Made by a program: the position numbers and the translations under genes | Shown: in pieces, positions 59,605 to 64,000 of the stretch | How positions within the stretch are numbered: position 1 is the stretch's first letter | Layout of the letters: each line of letters opens with the position of its first letter | The notes under the pieces: generated by a model | Databases searched by the model: none | The model's input: only the letters and a program-made list of their open reading frames with translations | What the model was told of the DNA's origin: nothing | Assembly (NCBI GenBank): GCA_944474755.1 | Contig: OX104114.1 | Span: forward strand, 83,376,623 to 83,440,622 | Length of the DNA stretch: 64,000 nt | Origin: Limnoperna fortunei | Lineage: Eukaryota > Mollusca > Bivalvia > Mytilida > Modiolidae | Direction: 5' to 3'

Positions 59605-62600
59605 TTTGAAACATTTGAAACATTTTATTTCACTAAAGGCCTCACATGAGGCATGATAGTACATGTAATAATAAAACTGATATAATGCATGAACAAACAT
59701 ATTTACAAGATACAATATTTAGTGGGAAGGTAAATATTATTTAAAAATTGACATTACAATTTTACAGAATTTAGCTAAGCCAATAAGAACATAATGATCA
59801 CTTGTATTCATTTGCTCAAAGAAACTATTTGTATTTTTTGTATTACATAGGTTAAAAGGTAAAAATTTCTGACTTTCATTAGTAAAGAAGGTACAATTGA
59901 AAATATAATGGAATTCATCACCTAGCTCTTCTCTGTTGCATAAATAACATAGTCTTTCTGATCTATCTATACTATAAAATCTGCCACATTCAATAGGCAA
60001 TCTATGACTGCCACATCTTAATTTACATAGGTTAATTCTTAAATCTAAAGGTAACACAGTTAGATAGTTCTCAAATCCGAATTCTGCTGTAAACATCCTA
60101 TAGTTTAAACATTTAGTTGAGTTAAATATCTGAAGTTTCCAATCATTAACAAATAAAGTATGATAATACTGTTTAACATTTTTAAATAAATTACTATTAG
60201 TGTCAACATATTGATTATTCGAAATATCAATAAAGCCACATTCAGTCAATGCATTTTTAACAAAATTTAACCATTTTGAATGATATATATCACCAGAGTC
60301 TAGTTTGTACAACATGTCATACAATGTACGAGATATTTTTTCTTGTTTCCAGTAACAATACTTTTCCAAAAACCAACCATTCTTGCCTTGATATTAACAG
60401 ACATTGGTTCTCTAACAAGTTCACCATATACAATGCAATTAGGTGTACATTTTTTAACTTTTAATATATATTTACAGAATTCTAATTGTAGGGTTTCGAC
60501 AATATTATTTTTTTCATAACCCCATACTTCAGCACCATATAGCAATATAGGGGTAACCATAGCATCGAATAATTGCAATAATATATCAATTGGCAAAAAC
60601 AATTTTCTAGCTTTACGTAATACATAAAACATTGCTTTACGAGCCTGTTGCACAAGTCTGGCTTTATTAACATGAAATGTACCCTTTCACGAAAATACAA
60701 TGCCTACGTATTGAAATTCGTTAATAACAGAGCGACGTTCATTATTGTACAGAAAATGACAATTTTCAGTCCGACGACTTTTTGAAAATATAACAACATT
60801 GGTTTTAGTAGTATTTACCTTAAGATTCCAAGTTTCACAGTATAAGTACATTGCATTTAATGCTGATTGCAATTCTGCAGCAGACTCAGCAAAAATTACA
60901 GTGTCGTCTGCATATGATAAAAGGTACAATTTGAAGTATACTTCAATATCATCATTGTCAAATAATAAATGTGACATATTATAAACATCTTTCAAACCAT
61001 TATAAGCATGAGACATAAAATCAGTCAAGTCATTGAGAAAAAGAGAAAATAATAAGGGTGACAAATTGTCACCTTGCCTAACACCAATGTTGGAAGCAAA
61101 ATATTCTGAACAACTAGAGCCATCTCTTACACAGGATTTTGCATTTTTATACAAATTTTGCAATTCAATCAATATTTTACCATCTATACCAAAACGTAAT
61201 AGCTTCTGCCATAATAAAACTCTGTTTACAGAGTCAAAAGCCTTCTTATAGTCAATAAAGGCACAATATAACTTTATTCTTCTAAATAAATACAAATCAA
61301 TAAGACACTTGAGATTAAAAATATGATCAACAGTGCTATACCCCTTTCTAAAACCTGCCTGTTCTTCACATAACAAACCCAGGCTTTCTAGATAATTAAA
61401 AAGTCTATTGTTCAAAATACATGTGAACAGTTTACCATAACAGCTCAATATTGTAATACCTCTATAATTATCTACGTCTGCAGGGTCACCTTTCTTTTTA
61501 AATATAGGACAGATAAAACCTTTCGACCATGATTCAGGTATAATACCACTTTCAAAAACAATATTAAATATTTTCAGAAATATTGGCAAAAATTTACCAG
61601 CTGCATGTTTCAAAAATTCATTTAATATCATATCATCACTACACGCTTTATTTTTTTTCAAAGACTTAATAGCTTTTAAAATTTCTTGTTCACAAATTGG
61701 CCGATTTATAACGGTATTGCATTCACTAATATTTTCTGGTAATACAACATCAATATCATTTTCATCATTGTTTAATTTTTTGAAATGATTATAAAATACA
61801 TCAAGTGCAATTTTCTTTGACACATTTTTACCTTTTTCACAACCTTTATTCAACAATGACCAGTAAGACTTAGGGTCAGTGGTACGCAGACCACGTTACT
61901 TATTTATAAATGCTTTTTGAAACTCACTAAATTGATTTTTCAGAGTTTTCTTATACTCTCTACTTTTACAAACTAAGTCCTCATAGTTAACAACTGTCTG
62001 TGCTCTAAAATAATACTTCTTAGATCTGCGATAATTTCTACGTTTTACATAGCAGTCACTATTGAAATACTTTTTACAATGTAAATATCGAGATTTACAT
62101 TTTTTATTCACATTGTTAACATCAATTTTAACAAACATATCAGCAACATTAGCAGCGTTCATAATTATACCATTACAATCTTCGACAACACTATTAACAT
62201 TTACAATATCTGTGTTTTGTGGATCAATATTGTCCAGTCTATTCAAAAGTTCATCTATTTTTGCATCGTCCAGGCTCTCGGTGAAAATTGCAGCTCTCTC
62301 TCTGACCCATCTTGGTTTTGTAATAATTTCACCTTGATCAGTGATTACAACATTAGAGTCATTTGTATTGTCTATATCAGAATAAACATTTGCATTAAAC
62401 ACATCAATCAAATTGGTACACAATTGCAAACAAATAGGTTTATGTATATCGCTAAGAATTGGATCGTAGGGTAACACATTACAGTCAATAATAGATCTGA
62501 ACAGTGTAGGCGAAACAATACCATAATCAATGACAGAATTACTACATGTCGAGATACCAACATTTTTATCATTACCCACTCATTCATTTACAATGAATAA

Positions 62601-63532
62601 TTCAAGACTTCTACATAAATCTATTAAACGTCTACCATATTTATCAAGTTTTTTATCTTGTAATTGTCTTACAACAGGAATACCACATTCTTCTAAAATA
62701 TGCAAATTATTTACAAGTGCCTGCTCAACATTTGGTACATTACAAAAATTTAAAATGGTATTATCGATATCAATATACTCATTTATATTGAAATCACCAA
62801 TTAGACAGACTTGTAGATCTGTATTATTTAAGACATTTTCAATTTCACTGAACATATCAATACTACTATATACACTACTCTCGGGGGGAATATAAACAGC
62901 CCAAAATAAAGTTTTTTGTAACAATAGCTTATCATCAATTGTAAACCAAAGCACACATTGACTAGAACAAGTTGAAGGATTTCCAACATGAACATATTTA
63001 CATAAATTATCTTTAACAAAAACACAAATACCACCAGATTTAGCTTGAGAGCGTTGCCTAATAACAGAGTGTATTAACCAACAATCTCAACATCATCAAA
63101 CTGGTCAAGTTTAGTTTCAGCAAAATTTATTATGTCATATAATGATAAATATTCTATGAAATAGGGGTTAATTAACTTTTAAACAAGGCCACAAACATTT
63201 AAAGCCAGAACTTTAATTTTATTAAATTTAAAATCTAACACATCTTCATTCTGCATGGAAAGACGTGACGAGTTAACTGCATCTGACTGCACAGGCTCAT
63301 TACTCCTGAGAGAACATTTCCTTCCCTCGAAATCCTACAGCTCGGAAAGACCCAGCTTTTTGTAGACGACATCAGTATAACCCAGCTTAAATAGGTCATC
63401 CGGAGATACAATTAATACATGAACACCACCATTTTTCATAACACGGTGAAATTTTCCTTCTCGTGTATACACCTTTTTAACATCCACGGACTTGTGGACC
63501 AGTTGCAAAAGCTTAAAACGTAACGGTGTCAA
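59605..63532 (-). pseudogene. Decayed non-LTR retrotransposon (LINE), APE endonuclease + reverse transcriptase, parent copy
   Basis: One interrupted frame of about 1265 codons. N-terminal part 63532-63240; APE endonuclease: KVLALNVCGL, ETKL, AVYIPPESS, LIGDFN, GRRLIDLC, LSDIHKPI. Reverse transcriptase: ICPIFKKKGDPADVDNYRGI, AFIDYKKAFDSVN, GVRQGDNLSPLLFS, YADDTVIF; then a thumb (LLYGAEVWGY) and a C-terminal finger CYLC...HYIFNC (about 59950). No RNase H was seen. Lesions: TAG 63335-63337, TAA 63179-63181, frameshift near 63065, TGA 62580-62582, frameshift near 61895, TGA 60687-60689, frameshift in the A-run at 60336-60341. Any protein would need to be supplied by other copies. The layout fits the Jockey/CR1/L2 group; the clade is not resolved. 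The 3' UTR has AATAAA and a small hairpin. Confidence 0.9.
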
Positions 63533-64000
63533 GTCTTCAGTATTTTATAGTTTGTTTACATTCTTCAGTGCCTACAATTATCTCCCTTGATTGACAAGGT
63601 TTTTAACTTTATTAGTGTCTATTTTGTTAATTGCTAAAAGGTAGAAATATGAATGTTGATTACAAGTGTTTCCCCTTTGTATAATGATGCATTTGAGGGA
63701 AAATGCTGGATTTAAATACATCTTGTAGAAATGGTCATGCAATCATAATTTGTTTGGGGGAAAAGTGCGTGCTAGATTATGACGCGACTCTATCTGTTGC
63801 TACTGAATCAGTTTTTCAGACACAAATTAATGATATAAATAAAATACAAACCATATTTTACTGGCGTTGCATGCTTTTTTGGTAAACAGTATCATGGATT
63901 TGGTTGAAAGTACATTTGTGAGCAATATCATATAGAACCTTGTCTCGCAGATTTCCAGGGTGAATGCGTACATGCGCTATGTTTTGCTGTTCTAAAGGGT
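63533..64000. other. Region 5' of the LINE frame; no gene seen
   Basis: The plus-strand stretch up to about 63600 (AATTATCTCCCTTGATTGAC, AAGG) may be the LINE 5' UTR. Beyond that only short frames without features are present. Confidence 0.35.

Noticed and set aside
55902..60464. Recurrent plus-strand 62-codon frames within each LINE unit
   Set aside because: They are complements of the LINE coding strand and recur only because the units are duplicated.

Overview
The window is eukaryotic, AT-rich, intron-bearing DNA that looks like a bivalve genome, most likely a marine mussel (Mytilus or a close relative). The species call is inference. It rests on dense interspersed repeats that I recognise as mussel-type (a tRNA-headed SINE, a second SINE-like family with ATCA tails, and the elements carrying CGCGTTTCGTCTAC and CCCCGAGGGTATC) and on the animal gene family present. 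There is no prokaryotic gene, CRISPR array, rRNA gene or free-standing tRNA gene.

The only host genes I can support are members of one tandem family. They encode small secreted proteins built from a single LDL-receptor class B (YWTD) beta-propeller, and they were reconstructed by matching exons between copies. The eight-exon plan is: signal peptide (about 70 nt), an 18-nt microexon, 178 nt, 243 nt, 113 nt, about 275 nt, a 30-36 nt Ser/Thr/Gly/Asn-rich microexon, and a 59-nt last exon for a hydrophobic C-terminus. Gene Z (+, 316-1335) has only its last two exons inside the window. Gene A (-, 15077-10860) is a pseudogene with two in-frame stops and a frame-disrupted exon 6. Gene B (+, 27628-36700) is intact and predicts 328 aa. 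Gene C (+, 41260-53195) is nearly intact but lacks one nucleotide at the end of exon 3; its exon 6 also reads open for another 485 nt into a possible alternative C-terminus. Duplicated flanks without exons (17335-17665, 19471-19765, 22640-23180) mark further copies lost or broken by rearrangement.

The rest is repeat-rich: five copies of a tRNA-headed V-SINE-like element; about nine copies of an ATCA-tailed SINE-like family (SINE-B), opposite-facing pairs of which flank exon 3 in both A and B; a MITE with P-element/THAP traces; a 679-bp fold-back element and a 143-bp hairpin element; a Tc1/mariner transposase relic; and several degenerate tandem repeats.

The right end (63532-55391, read on the minus strand) is a decayed APE-endonuclease/reverse-transcriptase LINE. 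Its 3' third has been amplified in tandem: three extra units of about 1.3-1.46 kb lie directly behind the parent, all with the same 5' cut point and the same inactivating lesions.
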